From contig JARGNX010000002.1 of the NCBI GenBank assembly GCA_029210045.1, forward strand, positions 186,001 through 250,000: a stretch of 64,000 bases of DNA, written 5' to 3'. Shown in pieces: positions 51,875 through 62,013 of this stretch. Under the pieces are notes generated by a model, which saw only the letters and a list, made by a program, of their open reading frames with translations, ran no database searches and was not told the origin of the DNA. Within the stretch, counting starts at the first letter, position 1. Each line of letters starts with the position of its first letter. Position numbers and translations under genes: made by a program. Origin of the DNA: Coxiellaceae bacterium. GTDB lineage: Bacteria; Pseudomonadota; Gammaproteobacteria; Coxiellales; Coxiellaceae.

Positions 51875-54034
51875 GTGCCGCAATGCATTGAAAAATCAAT
51901 AAAAATTCAACAAGCCGCTCATCAAGTATGCAATATTTTGCGCTCTGGTGAAGCTTGGCGGTATTTTGTTGATGGACCACATCAAAAGCTAGGGCGTTTG
52001 AAATATCATGAGAAAGGCTATTTGCCCGCGCTTATGCATAATTTAGTGGATTTGCCGCGCCTGGTGGATAGACGTTTAACGGTATCTGATTTAAATGCAT
52101 TGCATCACGGTTCGATTGCTAAGGTAGGAGATACATTATATCAGGATGCCAGCAAAGCGAAGGAAGATGCGCCGGGGAGCTGTCGGAAGAAGTTTTCAGA
52201 AATAGCTTTTGGTTTAACAGCAGATAATTGCAGTCAGACAGGTTTATTTGATTTGCTACAAAACATGCGTGACAATCCCGGCAAGCAAAATATATTACAT
52301 CTTTTGAGCACTCCTACATCACCGGCTACAGAATATATTCCATCGCCCGCGCTGAGTGGTAAGCCCGATGATGAATTGCGAGATATGGCGCAGACATTGT
52401 TTGATCAGGTACAAGCTAAGCAAGTGTATTTAAAATTAGAGGCGCCACTTCCGCGCCGTGATGATGATATATCCGAGCGATTACAAGCCCTCTTGGATCG
52501 TTATTATGAAGCGAGTCAAAGTGCGGAATCAGAGCTGGATAAATTGACAACGATAGCTGAGTTCTGTCGTGAAGCGGCGCAATTGCACCCTTATCTCGAC
52601 GGTAATGGCCGTATGTTTTGTATGCAGATACCGTACTTATTATGCATGCAAAATGATTTACCAATACCCATGATGGATCAGGTGAATAAGTTTGCTTGTT
52701 TCAGTATCGATGAAATTGTGCATTCACTGCAGCAAGGCATACAAAAAACCCGTCAACTATTGGCAGGTAGGCCATTTACGCCGGATGCCTCAATGGTGCA
52801 TCTGCAAACAGCAGAAGATAACGCTGAATATGCCATTGTTACAGATGAGTGCTTGCTGCAATTAGCGTTAGAACAGCCAACGGCATGGACACAATTGCAA
52901 GCAGCGATTGCTAAAGATGATCCAAAATTATGCCCTGATATGACAAAGGCCTTTTTGTCATTACGCGTGCCTGCTAAAGCGCAGTTAATGCGACAAATGC
53001 GTACCAATTATGCGGTGAACTGTTCACAAGTATTATTTGATGAGGCATCACCCGACTTGCAACTATTACGTCATGCAGTTGATGGTACTCCTTTCTCTAT
53101 GGCTAGCTTAGTTGAGCAAGTAAAGGACGAATGCGAAGGCCCTCAATCCGTATTTATACAAGCGCAGTATGAGGCGGCCCGTCATGGTCATGTGGGCTTT
53201 GTGTCGGCATTGCGAAAGGCCTGTCCAGCATTAGATATTAATGCCCGTGCTTGCAACGGTGAAACGGCTTTTATCGGAGCCGCTCGTTATAATCAATCTG
53301 ATATGTTGAGTGTCTTGCATGAGGTGCATGCAGCAGATAGGCATGTAGAGCATTGCGGATTCACAGCATTTATTCATGCTGTGCATAATCAAAATGAAGT
53401 GGTCATTAGGCAGATGTTAGAAGCGTGTTTGTCAGATGTAGCTGCTTTTCCTCTGGGTACACTTACTTTATCTGAAGAAGCGGATAACTATATGGATGAC
53501 TTGTGCCACCGAATGGTAACGGCATCTGATACTAGTGTATTTCCACTGATGGGAAGCTTTATAAAAAATGAAAAATCGGCGTTACTATTGGTTGCTCAGA
53601 TTGCAGAGAAGGCGAGTGATGATCCGGTTGTGGCTGTAAAACTATTGGCTATATTGCCGCGGGTAATTAAAGGTGTACCGCTCATTGGGTTTATTGCTGA
53701 TAAGTATCCGGCTGAGCTGGTGGTGTTATTTCGTGCCAGCATTGCCGGTGTTGGTGTTGCGCCACGTGCTCAGATGATGTTGGGCGCATGTACTGCTAAT
53801 AGCTTAATACGCAAAAAGGATATTGATACCCTAAAGGATTTTGCGCGTGCAGTTGCTGGAATTAACAGTCCAGTGGTTAAGGAGTACCTTAGAAATGAAA
53901 CAGAGAGATTATTGGGTAGTTCAGCAATGATGCCTGATGAGGTTAAAGAGGACATTAAAGGTCTATTAGCGGTAGCGCCATCCTCAGATGTGCCTCGTTA
54001 CAGCTCACCACCATTATCACATTTGACTCCCTAA
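51875..54034 (+). CDS. Fic-domain protein with C-terminal ankyrin repeats (paralog 2)
   Basis: A 719-residue paralog of the preceding gene, starting with a GTG at 51875 (GAGGTGAT just upstream). It shares S-G-E-A-W-R-Y-F-V-D-G-P-H-Q near the start, a Fic motif H-P-Y-L-D-G-N-G-R at 238-246, then M-F-C-M-Q-I-P-Y-L-L-C-M-Q-N. Ankyrin-like repeats lie about 445-510 (D-I-N-A-R-A-C-N-G-E-T-A-F-I-G-A-A-R). The sequence is strongly diverged from paralog 1 outside these landmarks, so the duplication is old. It should be catalytically competent. Confidence 0.85.
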   Translation: MPQCIEKSIKIQQAAHQVCNILRSGEAWRYFVDGPHQKLGRLKYHEKGYLPALMHNLVDLPRLVDRRLTVSDLNALHHGSIAKVGDTLYQDASKAKEDAPGSCRKKFSEIAFGLTADNCSQTGLFDLLQNMRDNPGKQNILHLLSTPTSPATEYIPSPALSGKPDDELRDMAQTLFDQVQAKQVYLKLEAPLPRRDDDISERLQALLDRYYEASQSAESELDKLTTIAEFCREAAQLHPYLDGNGRMFCMQIPYLLCMQNDLPIPMMDQVNKFACFSIDEIVHSLQQGIQKTRQLLAGRPFTPDASMVHLQTAEDNAEYAIVTDECLLQLALEQPTAWTQLQAAIAKDDPKLCPDMTKAFLSLRVPAKAQLMRQMRTNYAVNCSQVLFDEASPDLQLLRHAVDGTPFSMASLVEQVKDECEGPQSVFIQAQYEAARHGHVGFVSALRKACPALDINARACNGETAFIGAARYNQSDMLSVLHEVHAADRHVEHCGFTAFIHAVHNQNEVVIRQMLEACLSDVAAFPLGTLTLSEEADNYMDDLCHRMVTASDTSVFPLMGSFIKNEKSALLLVAQIAEKASDDPVVAVKLLAILPRVIKGVPLIGFIADKYPAELVVLFRASIAGVGVAPRAQMMLGACTANSLIRKKDIDTLKDFARAVAGINSPVVKEYLRNETERLLGSSAMMPDEVKEDIKGLLAVAPSSDVPRYSSPPLSHLTP

Positions 54035-54104
54035 GTGATATGTAATAAGTTCCCTGCTCGAATCAGGGACGACGGTGTACTAATTGTAACTCTAAGCGTT
54101 TATT

Positions 54105-55136
54105 ATGCGTCCTTTACCAACCACTAAAGATTTTGATTATTCTGATTTGCCTGGCATCGGCCCACGCCGTGCTAAACACGTTCGGGTGAAATTGGACCTA
54201 AGCCTCTCTAACTCAAGTGAAGCGGGTTTTTTTGAATTGCTTGTGGCAATGCGAATTGATGCGATTAGTAAGCAAGAATTGATAATCATGGGGGCAGATG
54301 GGGTGCCATTACGCCGCATTAATTGTAGCTATTTACGTGATGCAGGAGATTTAAGAAAAATAGCAGCAGAGTGCATGATGGCCGTTAAATACAAAGCATT
54401 GCGTGTGGAGTTAATGAGTTCATCTCCCCTGAGTGATGATGAAGTGTTGGTAGATAGTCAGCATTTGATTGGCTTTTATAATGTAGAGATTGCTATGGCC
54501 ACCAGCGATCGTGAAAAACTGGATGCGATTGTAAAATATTGTCGCGGTATGTTGCAGTATCAACCGTATGAAACCGGTAATGATTTTATTTATGGCATGC
54601 TGGTGCCTTATTTATTGTGTTTTCAAAACGGTTTAACCTTACCGAAAACTAAGTATTATGTTAAGGCCAATAAAGGCATTAAAGTAATCGTGGATGCCAT
54701 GCTGGTAGATATTGATAAAGTACATGCCTTTACTGAAGACAATATGCCATCTCATGTGTTGCCATGCGGTATTGCTGATATGCGGTTAATGTATTGTGCA
54801 CAAGTGGGTTATATCCGTGACATGGGTGATTTAATTGAATCGGTAGAACACAGCATCTTAGTTGAAGCGCAATATGTCGCTGCTTGTTGTGGTCATGCGC
54901 CGTTTATTGATGCCTTGCGAACGGCATGTCGTGCTAGTGGCATTACCATGGGGCTTGAAGCGCGAGCTTATAATGGTGAGACGCCTTTGCAGGGGGCAAA
55001 GCTGCATCGCAAACCTAAAGCAGCCGCGTGGTTAACGGCGCAAAGAGAGAAAATGCGACTATTTTCAGTCGCCGCCGAGCGGACAGGAGCTACTGCTCCT
55101 GCTCCTGTCGATGAAGTATCGGCTTTGACTGTTTAA
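54105..55136 (+). CDS. Shortened Fic/ankyrin paralog with a lost Fic motif (paralog 3)
   Basis: A 343-residue relative of the two preceding genes. It lacks the Y-F-V-D-G-P-H-Q N-terminal segment and the region between Fic and ankyrin parts. The Fic motif position reads Q-P-Y-E-T-G-N-D-F (153-161): the catalytic His is Gln, and the final G and Arg are gone. The following helix is conserved (M-L-V-P-Y-L-L-C-F-Q-N-G against M-L-A-P-Y-L-L-C-M-Q-N-G). One ankyrin-like unit remains (A-R-A-Y-N-G-E-T-P-L-Q-G-A). It is therefore unlikely to transfer nucleotides. The frame is intact, which would fit either a regulator or a decaying copy. Its stop overlaps the convergent lipoprotein gene by four bases. 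Confidence 0.8.
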   Translation: MRPLPTTKDFDYSDLPGIGPRRAKHVRVKLDLSLSNSSEAGFFELLVAMRIDAISKQELIIMGADGVPLRRINCSYLRDAGDLRKIAAECMMAVKYKALRVELMSSSPLSDDEVLVDSQHLIGFYNVEIAMATSDREKLDAIVKYCRGMLQYQPYETGNDFIYGMLVPYLLCFQNGLTLPKTKYYVKANKGIKVIVDAMLVDIDKVHAFTEDNMPSHVLPCGIADMRLMYCAQVGYIRDMGDLIESVEHSILVEAQYVAACCGHAPFIDALRTACRASGITMGLEARAYNGETPLQGAKLHRKPKAAAWLTAQREKMRLFSVAAERTGATAPAPVDEVSALTV

Positions 55137-55558
55137 GCTTTGTTGGCTGTCTTGTCTTTATCACAAAACGCTGTGCAAACGCGATGCGTGATTACTGTAC
55201 CACCACAGGTGCTATAGCATTGGCGATACATGGCGGCGCAATGGTTGCCTGAGCTGCAGCTCCAGTCTTGCTTGAAGTCACCAATGCTGCGATCGACCGG
55301 CTGATGCGTACGGCGCTGATTAACCGCGTATTCGTGAAACGCTTCTTCAGCATCGTTACTAGCACGTGTTTCGCAACGATCATAGCTTTGTTGCGCATTC
55401 TTCTCACACAATAAGCGATTGCGCTGACACGCTACGATACAGCGGCGAGCAGTATTGCTTTTCGGCGGTTGGTAAGTGTAGCTGGTTTTGTAGATGGGAC
55501 CACAGCCGGTAAGGCCAGCTGCGGTCAGCGCGATTAAACATACGGACAGTTTTTTCAT
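55133..55558 (-). CDS. Cysteine-rich lipoprotein of unknown function
   Basis: A 141-residue protein with a signal peptide and lipobox (L-T-G-C at about 16-19), so a lipid-anchored periplasmic or outer membrane protein. The mature part is Cys-rich (about a dozen Cys), clustered as R-R-C-I-V-A-C-Q-R-N-R-L-L-C and, in the C-terminal third, C-S-S-G-N-H-C ... C-Y-S-T-C-G-G ... V-C-T-A-F-C, so several disulfides are likely. Family not recognised. It follows ahcY by eight bases in the same direction and shares its promoter unless an internal one exists. Confidence 0.72.
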   Translation of the reverse strand: MKKLSVCLIALTAAGLTGCGPIYKTSYTYQPPKSNTARRCIVACQRNRLLCEKNAQQSYDRCETRASNDAEEAFHEYAVNQRRTHQPVDRSIGDFKQDWSCSSGNHCAAMYRQCYSTCGGTVITHRVCTAFCDKDKTANKA

Positions 55559-55566
55559 TGTAACTT

Positions 55567-56883
55567 TTAGTACCTATAATGTTCTGGTTTAAATGGTCCC
55601 TTCTGCTTTACACCAATGTATTTGGCTTGTTCTTCCGTAAGTTGCGTGAGTTTAGCGCCCACCTTCTCCAAATGCAATCGCGCTACTTCTTCATCTAGGA
55701 TTTTAGGCAGCACGTACACTTCATTATCATATTTTTCATGATTTTTGTGTAATTCTATTTGTGCTAACACCTGGTTAGTAAATGAGTTAGACATCACAAA
55801 GCTTGGGTGACCGGTGGCACATCCCAAGTTCACCAAGCGACCGCGTGCTAATAAGATAATGCGCTTTCCGTCTGGGAAGATGACGTGATCCACTTGTGGT
55901 TTGATGTTTTCCCATTGGTATTTTTCAATCGCAGCCACATCGATTTCTAAATCGAAGTGTCCGATGTTCGAAACAATTGCTTGGTTTTTCATTGCAAGCA
56001 TATGGTCGTGAGTAATAATGCCTTTATTACCTGTGGTGGTAACAAAGATATCACCACGTGCAGCAATGTCATCCATCGTTACTACTTCATAGCCTTCCAT
56101 TGCAGCTTGTAATGCACAAATCGGATCAATTTCAGTGATCATGACTTTAGCGCCTAAGGCCTTTAATGAAGCAGCGCAACCTTTACCCACATCACCATAA
56201 CCAGCAACGACGGCAACTTTGCCGGCAATCATTACATCAGTCGCGCGCTTTAGTGCATCAACTAATGATTCACGGCAACCATATAAGTTATCAAACTTAG
56301 ATTTAGTAACAGAGTCATTAACATTAAACGCAGGTACTTTTAGCGTGCCATTTTTTACCATTTCATATAGGTGATGCACACCAGTTGTGGTTTCTTCAGA
56401 CAACCCTTTAATGTCTTCTAATAGTTCTGGGAACTTTTCATGAACCATTGTGGTAAGGTCGCCACCGTCATCCAATAACAAGTTAGGCTTCCAGTCATTA
56501 GGGCCCGTTACTGTTTGTTCAATGCACCATTCATATTCTTCTTCGGTCTCACCTTTCCACGCAAATACGGGAATGCCAGCTTTAGCCATAGCAGCAGCGG
56601 CATGATCTTGGGTGGAATAAATATTACATGAAGACCAGCGCACCTCAGCGCCGAGTGCTACTAAAGTTTCCATTAAGACAGCAGTTTGCACGGTCATATG
56701 TAAGCAACCGACAATGCGAGCGTCCTTTAATGGTTGTTCTTTGCCGTATTTATCACGTAATGACATCAAGCCAGGCATTTCGGTTTCGGCAATCGCAATT
56801 TCTTTGCGGCCAAAATCGGCTTGTGAGATGTCGGCTACTTTGTAATCAGTTTCTACGCTGGTGAGGGGGGCTGTAGTGCTCAT
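55567..56883 (-). CDS. ahcY: Adenosylhomocysteinase
   Basis: It hydrolyses S-adenosylhomocysteine to adenosine and homocysteine in the SAM cycle. The 438-residue protein has the NAD-binding [10 protein letters not shown] and D-G-G-D-L-T, a substrate loop [14 protein letters not shown] and the C-terminal signature K-P-E-H-Y-R-Y. Its ATG overlaps the metK stop (ATGA), so metK and ahcY form a coupled unit that makes and recycles SAM. Confidence 0.97.
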   Translation of the reverse strand: MSTTAPLTSVETDYKVADISQADFGRKEIAIAETEMPGLMSLRDKYGKEQPLKDARIVGCLHMTVQTAVLMETLVALGAEVRWSSCNIYSTQDHAAAAMAKAGIPVFAWKGETEEEYEWCIEQTVTGPNDWKPNLLLDDGGDLTTMVHEKFPELLEDIKGLSEETTTGVHHLYEMVKNGTLKVPAFNVNDSVTKSKFDNLYGCRESLVDALKRATDVMIAGKVAVVAGYGDVGKGCAASLKALGAKVMITEIDPICALQAAMEGYEVVTMDDIAARGDIFVTTTGNKGIITHDHMLAMKNQAIVSNIGHFDLEIDVAAIEKYQWENIKPQVDHVIFPDGKRIILLARGRLVNLGCATGHPSFVMSNSFTNQVLAQIELHKNHEKYDNEVYVLPKILDEEVARLHLEKVGAKLTQLTEEQAKYIGVKQKGPFKPEHYRY

Positions 56884-58067
56884 GAGTGCATTTCCTTTTG
56901 GTCTAAAGAGGTGAGTTCTGCGTTTAACGCATCGGCTTTGTCAGTTTTTTCCCACGTGAAGCTGGCCTCTTCGCGACCGAAGTGGCCATAGGCTGCTGTG
57001 GGTTGATAAATCGGTTGCACTAAGTGCAAGCCTTCAATAATACCTTGCGGTGTTAAATCAAAATGTTCGCGAATCAGTGCGGCAATTTGCTCATCAGGCA
57101 TTTTACCGGTACCGAATGTGTTGACACTAATGGAAGTAGGTTCTACCACGCCAATGGCATACGACACTTGGATCTCGCAACGTTCAGCCAGGCCAGCAGC
57201 AACAAGATTTTTTGCTACATAGCGCGCCATATAAGCGGCTGAGCGGTCGACCTTGCTGGGGTCTTTGCCTGAGAACGCGCCACCACCGTGACGAGCCATA
57301 CCACCATAGGTATCAACAATAATTTTGCGCCCGGTTAAACCGCAATCGCCAACGGGGCCGCCAATCACAAAGCGCCCGGTGGGATTAATATGATAAATGG
57401 TGTCTTTGGTGAGCCATTCCGCAGGAATTACTGGCTTGATGATTTCTTCCATCACCGCTTCTTGCAATGTGTTTTGTGAGATGTCTGGGTCATGCTGTGT
57501 TGATAATACAACGCAGTCTACCGCAACGGGCTTATCGTTTTCATAACGGAAACTTAATTGGCTTTTCGCATCGGGGCGTAGCCAAGGCAAGCAACCGTTC
57601 TTGCGCAGCTCAGCTTGGCGTTTGACCAAGCGGTGCGCATAAGTGATCGGTGCAGGCATTAACACATCGGTTTCATCGCTTGCATAACCAAACATTAAAC
57701 CCTGGTCACCTGCGCCGAGTGATTCATCACTGCGGTCAACACCCATGGCAATGTCAGGCGACTGTTTACCAATGGCATTGATGATTGCACAGGTGTCACC
57801 ATCGAAACCATAATCGGAATTGTTATAGCCAATATCATTGATGACTTGACGTGCAAGCGACTCAATATCAACCCACGCTGTGGTGGATATTTCGCCAGCA
57901 ACTAACACCATGCCGGTTTTAACCAATGTCTCACAAGCCACTCGTGCTTGTTTATCCTGTTGTAAAATAGCGTCTAATACGGCATCAGAAATTTGATCAG
58001 CAATCTTATCAGGATGGCCTTCGGACACTGACTCCGATGTGAAACTCGTAAGGCTTGATGGGTTCAT
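56880..58067 (-). CDS. metK: S-adenosylmethionine synthetase
   Basis: It makes SAM from methionine and ATP. The 395-residue protein has [15 protein letters not shown] at the start, the hexapeptide G-A-G-D-Q-G and [16 protein letters not shown]. The start is the ATG at 58067, near the family N-terminus; a TTG at 58097 extends the frame. The upstream GT39-like gene ends only 50 bases before this start, leaving no room for a SAM riboswitch. Confidence 0.96.
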   Translation of the reverse strand: MNPSSLTSFTSESVSEGHPDKIADQISDAVLDAILQQDKQARVACETLVKTGMVLVAGEISTTAWVDIESLARQVINDIGYNNSDYGFDGDTCAIINAIGKQSPDIAMGVDRSDESLGAGDQGLMFGYASDETDVLMPAPITYAHRLVKRQAELRKNGCLPWLRPDAKSQLSFRYENDKPVAVDCVVLSTQHDPDISQNTLQEAVMEEIIKPVIPAEWLTKDTIYHINPTGRFVIGGPVGDCGLTGRKIIVDTYGGMARHGGGAFSGKDPSKVDRSAAYMARYVAKNLVAAGLAERCEIQVSYAIGVVEPTSISVNTFGTGKMPDEQIAALIREHFDLTPQGIIEGLHLVQPIYQPTAAYGHFGREEASFTWEKTDKADALNAELTSLDQKEMHS

Positions 58068-58117
58068 GGTTTGCTTGTCTTCGCTGCAGTTATTCAAGGA
58101 CGATATAGTACCATGGC

Positions 58118-59548
58118 TTAGGTCGTAACGTACAGAGAGTAAGCGTTAGTATGTAACGGGACTTGTTGATAGCCCACTGGTGCTGGCTGATGTTTATAGG
58201 TTAAATAATATCGCGTTGCTTGATCGCGCACTAAATTAATGCGTTGATAGCGACCAAAGTAACCTACCAACACCCAGTAGGGATTAGTGATGTGCGGCGC
58301 TGCTGTAATGCTGTTATCTTCGCCCACTACGGCGCTAATGGTTTTAATATCATTAATCATTATGGCGTCGCGTTTCAGTTGGCCATGTTTGATAACAAAT
58401 AGCCACACAGTGGCTGCTAAAGTCATCATGCTAACAATCAACAGTACCCGCATGAGTGAGCGATGTCGATTGAGTTTTTGTGTGAGATTAACAAACGCAG
58501 GTGTCACATACTGCGATACGGCTAGCGCAAAAAAAGGCATCGCAGGTAGTACATAATTGGATGATTGGCGATGGGCTAATGCAATGGGTAGCGAAGCACA
58601 TAAGCCCAATAGCGTATAAAAAATCGCATCGTGTCGGAGTGATGCTTTATTAAAGTCGCTTAACTTGATTTGGCGACAAAGCCATAAAACAATCAAAAGG
58701 CCAATAGACGGCAGCACTTTTTCAATGATTTTTTTTGTGATGAGTAGTCGCCCCAACCCAACGGTTGCGGCTTGCGATCGATTGCCCATGGTGCTGGGTA
58801 ATACTTGAGTAGTGATGTAGGTTTTAATGTTCAGCCATAGCCCTGCATTTAACTTAAATACAGTCAGTGCCAATACTGCTATAGCTAATATAATGACACC
58901 TGTCTCAGCTAGCGCTACAGCAATGGTTCGGTCCTTGCGCGTTATGCTGCTAAGCATAGGGATGGTTAGTGCAAAAAGAATAACAGGACCATTCGATAGA
59001 AAGCCGGTAACAATAAGCGCTGCGGCAAGGGCGCAAATAAACCAGCGCCACTGACCCATGCGTTCGGTATCAATCAAACACGCTGTGGCTAATAAACCAA
59101 AACACAGCACCGTATTGTCGAGCATATTGGAATACAGATTACCCACCAGCAGTGGGTTTAGCATTAGTAATAAAATGGGCACCCAATAATACGAGCGCAT
59201 AGCCGCTTGGTGAAAACTACGGCGCCATAAATAAGCGCTAGCTGCAAAGGCGATGATTATTTCAGCCAGACAAAACAAACGTTCGGTATAATAGTGATCA
59301 CCAAATAATTTAAAAAAATAAGATTGCAACCATAACCCTAGCGGGGGATGCTCAAAAAAATGCGGGAATACTGCCGAGGTAAAATAAGGCACCTGTAACG
59401 AACCTATGCCCATCGCCATGTTGCGTGCAATCGTTGCATAAGCGACCCCATCGGAAAACATGCCGCGTTGAAATAGTGGTAATAGCAGAAAACCAATGAC
59501 GGCACTAGAAAGTAGTAAGTACAATGAAAGAGAAAGCTTTTTATGCAT
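58118..59548 (-). CDS. GT39/ArnT-like lipid-linked glycosyltransferase
   Basis: A 476-residue polytopic protein, about eleven helices, of the dolichyl-phosphate-mannose/ArnT superfamily. The first loop reads [15 protein letters not shown] (the acidic D-G pair is typical) with [12 protein letters not shown] following. Such enzymes move a sugar from a polyprenyl carrier onto a lipid or protein on the periplasmic side. It lies at the end of the cluster with DprE1/DprE2-like genes, which would supply a polyprenyl-linked pentose (inference). Confidence 0.82.
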   Translation of the reverse strand: MHKKLSLSLYLLLSSAVIGFLLLPLFQRGMFSDGVAYATIARNMAMGIGSLQVPYFTSAVFPHFFEHPPLGLWLQSYFFKLFGDHYYTERLFCLAEIIIAFAASAYLWRRSFHQAAMRSYYWVPILLLMLNPLLVGNLYSNMLDNTVLCFGLLATACLIDTERMGQWRWFICALAAALIVTGFLSNGPVILFALTIPMLSSITRKDRTIAVALAETGVIILAIAVLALTVFKLNAGLWLNIKTYITTQVLPSTMGNRSQAATVGLGRLLITKKIIEKVLPSIGLLIVLWLCRQIKLSDFNKASLRHDAIFYTLLGLCASLPIALAHRQSSNYVLPAMPFFALAVSQYVTPAFVNLTQKLNRHRSLMRVLLIVSMMTLAATVWLFVIKHGQLKRDAIMINDIKTISAVVGEDNSITAAPHITNPYWVLVGYFGRYQRINLVRDQATRYYLTYKHQPAPVGYQQVPLHTNAYSLYVTT

Positions 59549-59570
59549 AATCTTATTTCACAAATTGATA

Positions 59571-61247
59571 TTAAAAAGCACGGCTAAGGTCTTGTTGGAT
59601 CTGTTGAGGTTTATGTAGCCATAGGATTTGTTGTATCTTTTGATTGGCGATGCTAAAGCCAAATATTCGGTATCCATGGTTTGTTTGAGCTCGCCAAGTA
59701 GGCAGTGCAACAAATGCGATACCAATTACGCGGTGTTGCTTATTGAGAAGTAATAAAGAGCGCGATAATGGGCTAGTGGTTTTAGGGAATTCAATTGAAC
59801 CGTTGATTTGACTGCCTGTGCGAAGGTCTGCGTAATTGTGTGCGGGAGCTTTAGTGATCGTTAATTGTGTAACTGCTGTAGCATCAAAACAATGGTTGTT
59901 AATCCACGAAGGTGTTAGTTTTCTGTTGAGGTAATTTGGTCGTGGTGTTTGCAATGCATACAGTGCGGAATGTCTGAAGCTTGCTAGGCGCTTTGCTATA
60001 TGCACATTGCCTGGTGGATAGGTGCTGTTGTCCTGTGGCAGAAAAATGCCGTAAGGTAAGGCGATTTCTTGTGTGCTGTAAGAGTAGTTGCTGTTGTAGT
60101 CATTGAGGACCGTTTTCCACTCAATGCCGGTTAACAATACGAATAAAAAAATAATCCCTATTAAACTGCGCTTGGCTAACTTGTTAAAGCTTGGCCATTG
60201 TAATTTCGCTAGCACAGCAATAGCAATGTATAGCATGGCTGAAAAACTGACATAGCGTGGGGATGTTGCTTGGCCTGGGCCAGACAAAACACGTGTTACT
60301 GAGCCAACAAATGCATTGCCATAACTAAATAATGCTAGTGCACACCAAGGGTAGAAGGCCTGCCATTGCCGTGAAGAAAGGCGGCGATAGCCACGATAAG
60401 CCAATATAAAAAATAGCACGCAGATAATAGAGCCAAACAATACGGTTATTGCACGTGAGGTTTGGAATCCAATGGGGTTGCCTAAAAAGCTAACAAAGTA
60501 AGCGAGTGATTTGATGGGCCTTGAAAAAATGATGTGTTGAGTAGCGCCATCTTGCAAGTAGCTCACTATGGTGGTCAGTGCTACCAGGCTAAAGCACGTT
60601 ATTTTTCGCCAACTGTTACCGTAAGCCAGTAATAATGGCAAGCCTATGAGCCAAACAATTAGGCCGTTGGCTGAACTGCAGGTGGCTAAAATGGCACAGG
60701 CCATGACAGCGGTGAGTCTACGCCATGATATTTGTGATTGGATGCAAAATAGGCTGAGTAATGTAAATAGTAAGGTTAACGGAAATTGTACAACAAACCC
60801 CCAGCGCCAATAGGTAAGATTGGTGGAGGGGAATAATATCAGCGCTAGTAATAAATAAAATGCGGGATGAGTCGCATACTGATTAAATAGTCGAGCTGTG
60901 CGCTGAAAATAATAAATGATAAGTGCAAAGCACATGATAAATAGTGCATAGCTAGTGAGCTGGACAAATACTGTTGAGTGGGGAGCAAATAGGGCATTGG
61001 CGAAGTAAATTAAACGGGTTAGTAATAATCGGTGCTCATTATGTCGCGCTAGCAATGATTTTAGCGGCAGTGTATGGTGAGTGTATTGTAGGTACATTCG
61101 AGTGACGTCATCCCAGCTATCACAATATGGCAGGTGGTAGTGTAGTAGCGCGATCATTGTCAATGGCACTGCTATAACAATAAAAGCAATAGCGAGTTGG
61201 GCCGATAGTTTGCCGAATATGTGCGTTGCGGATTGGTTACTTGTCAT
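59571..61247 (-). CDS. Polytopic membrane protein, possible GT-C-type glycosyltransferase
   Basis: A 558-residue membrane protein with about ten helices and a soluble C-terminal part of about 160 residues. The first periplasmic loop has C-D-S-W-D-D (acidic residues in the place of a GT-C catalytic loop) and R-H-N-E-H-R. No family is recognised. Its place between a GT39-like gene and DprE2/DprE1-like genes suggests that it uses the same polyprenyl-phosphate sugar. Twenty-two bases separate it from the GT39-like gene. Confidence 0.7.
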   Translation of the reverse strand: MTSNQSATHIFGKLSAQLAIAFIVIAVPLTMIALLHYHLPYCDSWDDVTRMYLQYTHHTLPLKSLLARHNEHRLLLTRLIYFANALFAPHSTVFVQLTSYALFIMCFALIIYYFQRTARLFNQYATHPAFYLLLALILFPSTNLTYWRWGFVVQFPLTLLFTLLSLFCIQSQISWRRLTAVMACAILATCSSANGLIVWLIGLPLLLAYGNSWRKITCFSLVALTTIVSYLQDGATQHIIFSRPIKSLAYFVSFLGNPIGFQTSRAITVLFGSIICVLFFILAYRGYRRLSSRQWQAFYPWCALALFSYGNAFVGSVTRVLSGPGQATSPRYVSFSAMLYIAIAVLAKLQWPSFNKLAKRSLIGIIFLFVLLTGIEWKTVLNDYNSNYSYSTQEIALPYGIFLPQDNSTYPPGNVHIAKRLASFRHSALYALQTPRPNYLNRKLTPSWINNHCFDATAVTQLTITKAPAHNYADLRTGSQINGSIEFPKTTSPLSRSLLLLNKQHRVIGIAFVALPTWRAQTNHGYRIFGFSIANQKIQQILWLHKPQQIQQDLSRAF

Positions 61248-61263
61248 GGTGATTGGTCCAAAC

Positions 61264-62013
61264 TTATAGGGCTAGTCGTTTCATTAGATTTTCTGGGATG
61301 CATTTAATGATCGTCATAATGTAGCGCCAAAAGCCGGGGGCATAAACAATGGCCTTGTTTTTCTGCATTGCTGTTATCACACATTTGGCAACATCTTCTG
61401 GTTGCGCCCATAAAAAACCTTTTTTGAATGCCTGTGTCATCGGGGTATCAACAAAGCCGGGTTTTACGGTAAGCACGCTAATGCCTTTCTTAAACAAGCG
61501 ACTGCGTAAGCCGGCGCTAAATGCACTGATTGCTGCTTTAGTCGCGCCATATAAATAGTTGCTTTGACGTCCGCGATCACCTGCGCATGATGAAAATACT
61601 ACCATGTGCCCTGCCCCTTGTTGCTCTAAGTACTGACTGAACACGGTCATTAAGCCAATGTAGCTGGTGGCATTCACTTGGAACTCTTGTAAAGCTGCAG
61701 CTAGGTTTTGTTGACAGTCATCTTGGTTGGGTAAGGTGCCATGCGCAATTATCACATTATCAATATGACCTAATGCTTCGGCGGCTTGCGTTAAGCAGTC
61801 TTGATACAGTTCATTTGAATTCGCATCAAAGGTAAAGGTTTGGCATGTCTGTTGACTGCGTATCGCTATATCGTCCGCGAGTGTTTGCATATGGGCGGTA
61901 TTGCGTGCTACCAAAAATAACTGGTGATTAGCGGAGGCTAATTGTTTCGCCATGGCTTGCGCAATGGCTGAAGTTGCGCCGATAATAACTGTTTTCTTGC
62001 TTGTTTTACTCAT
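61264..62013 (-). CDS. SDR reductase, DprE2-like
   Basis: A 249-residue short-chain reductase. The Rossmann motif is I-I-G-A-T-S-A-I-A-Q-A and the active site has S-S-C-A-G-D-R-G-R followed by Y-L-Y-G-A-T-K-A-A, then K-P-G-F-V-D-T-P-M-T. These match the decaprenyl-phosphoryl keto-sugar reductase DprE2, which pairs with DprE1. The start at 62013 overlaps the DprE1-like stop (ATGA) and gives a standard N-terminus; the frame is open to 62049. Function as a polyprenyl-phosphate pentose 2'-epimerase subunit is inferred from the pair. Confidence 0.85.
   Translation of the reverse strand: MSKTSKKTVIIGATSAIAQAMAKQLASANHQLFLVARNTAHMQTLADDIAIRSQQTCQTFTFDANSNELYQDCLTQAAEALGHIDNVIIAHGTLPNQDDCQQNLAAALQEFQVNATSYIGLMTVFSQYLEQQGAGHMVVFSSCAGDRGRQSNYLYGATKAAISAFSAGLRSRLFKKGISVLTVKPGFVDTPMTQAFKKGFLWAQPEDVAKCVITAMQKNKAIVYAPGFWRYIMTIIKCIPENLMKRLAL

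Noticed and set aside
49586-54034. Fic genes as a FicT/FicA toxin-antitoxin system
   Set aside because: The proteins are over 700 residues with ankyrin repeats, no small antitoxin gene precedes them and the S/T-xxxE-(G/N) inhibitory helix is not visible.
58068-58117. SAM riboswitch upstream of metK
   Set aside because: The interval between the upstream gene and the metK start is only 50 bases and holds no conserved riboswitch core.
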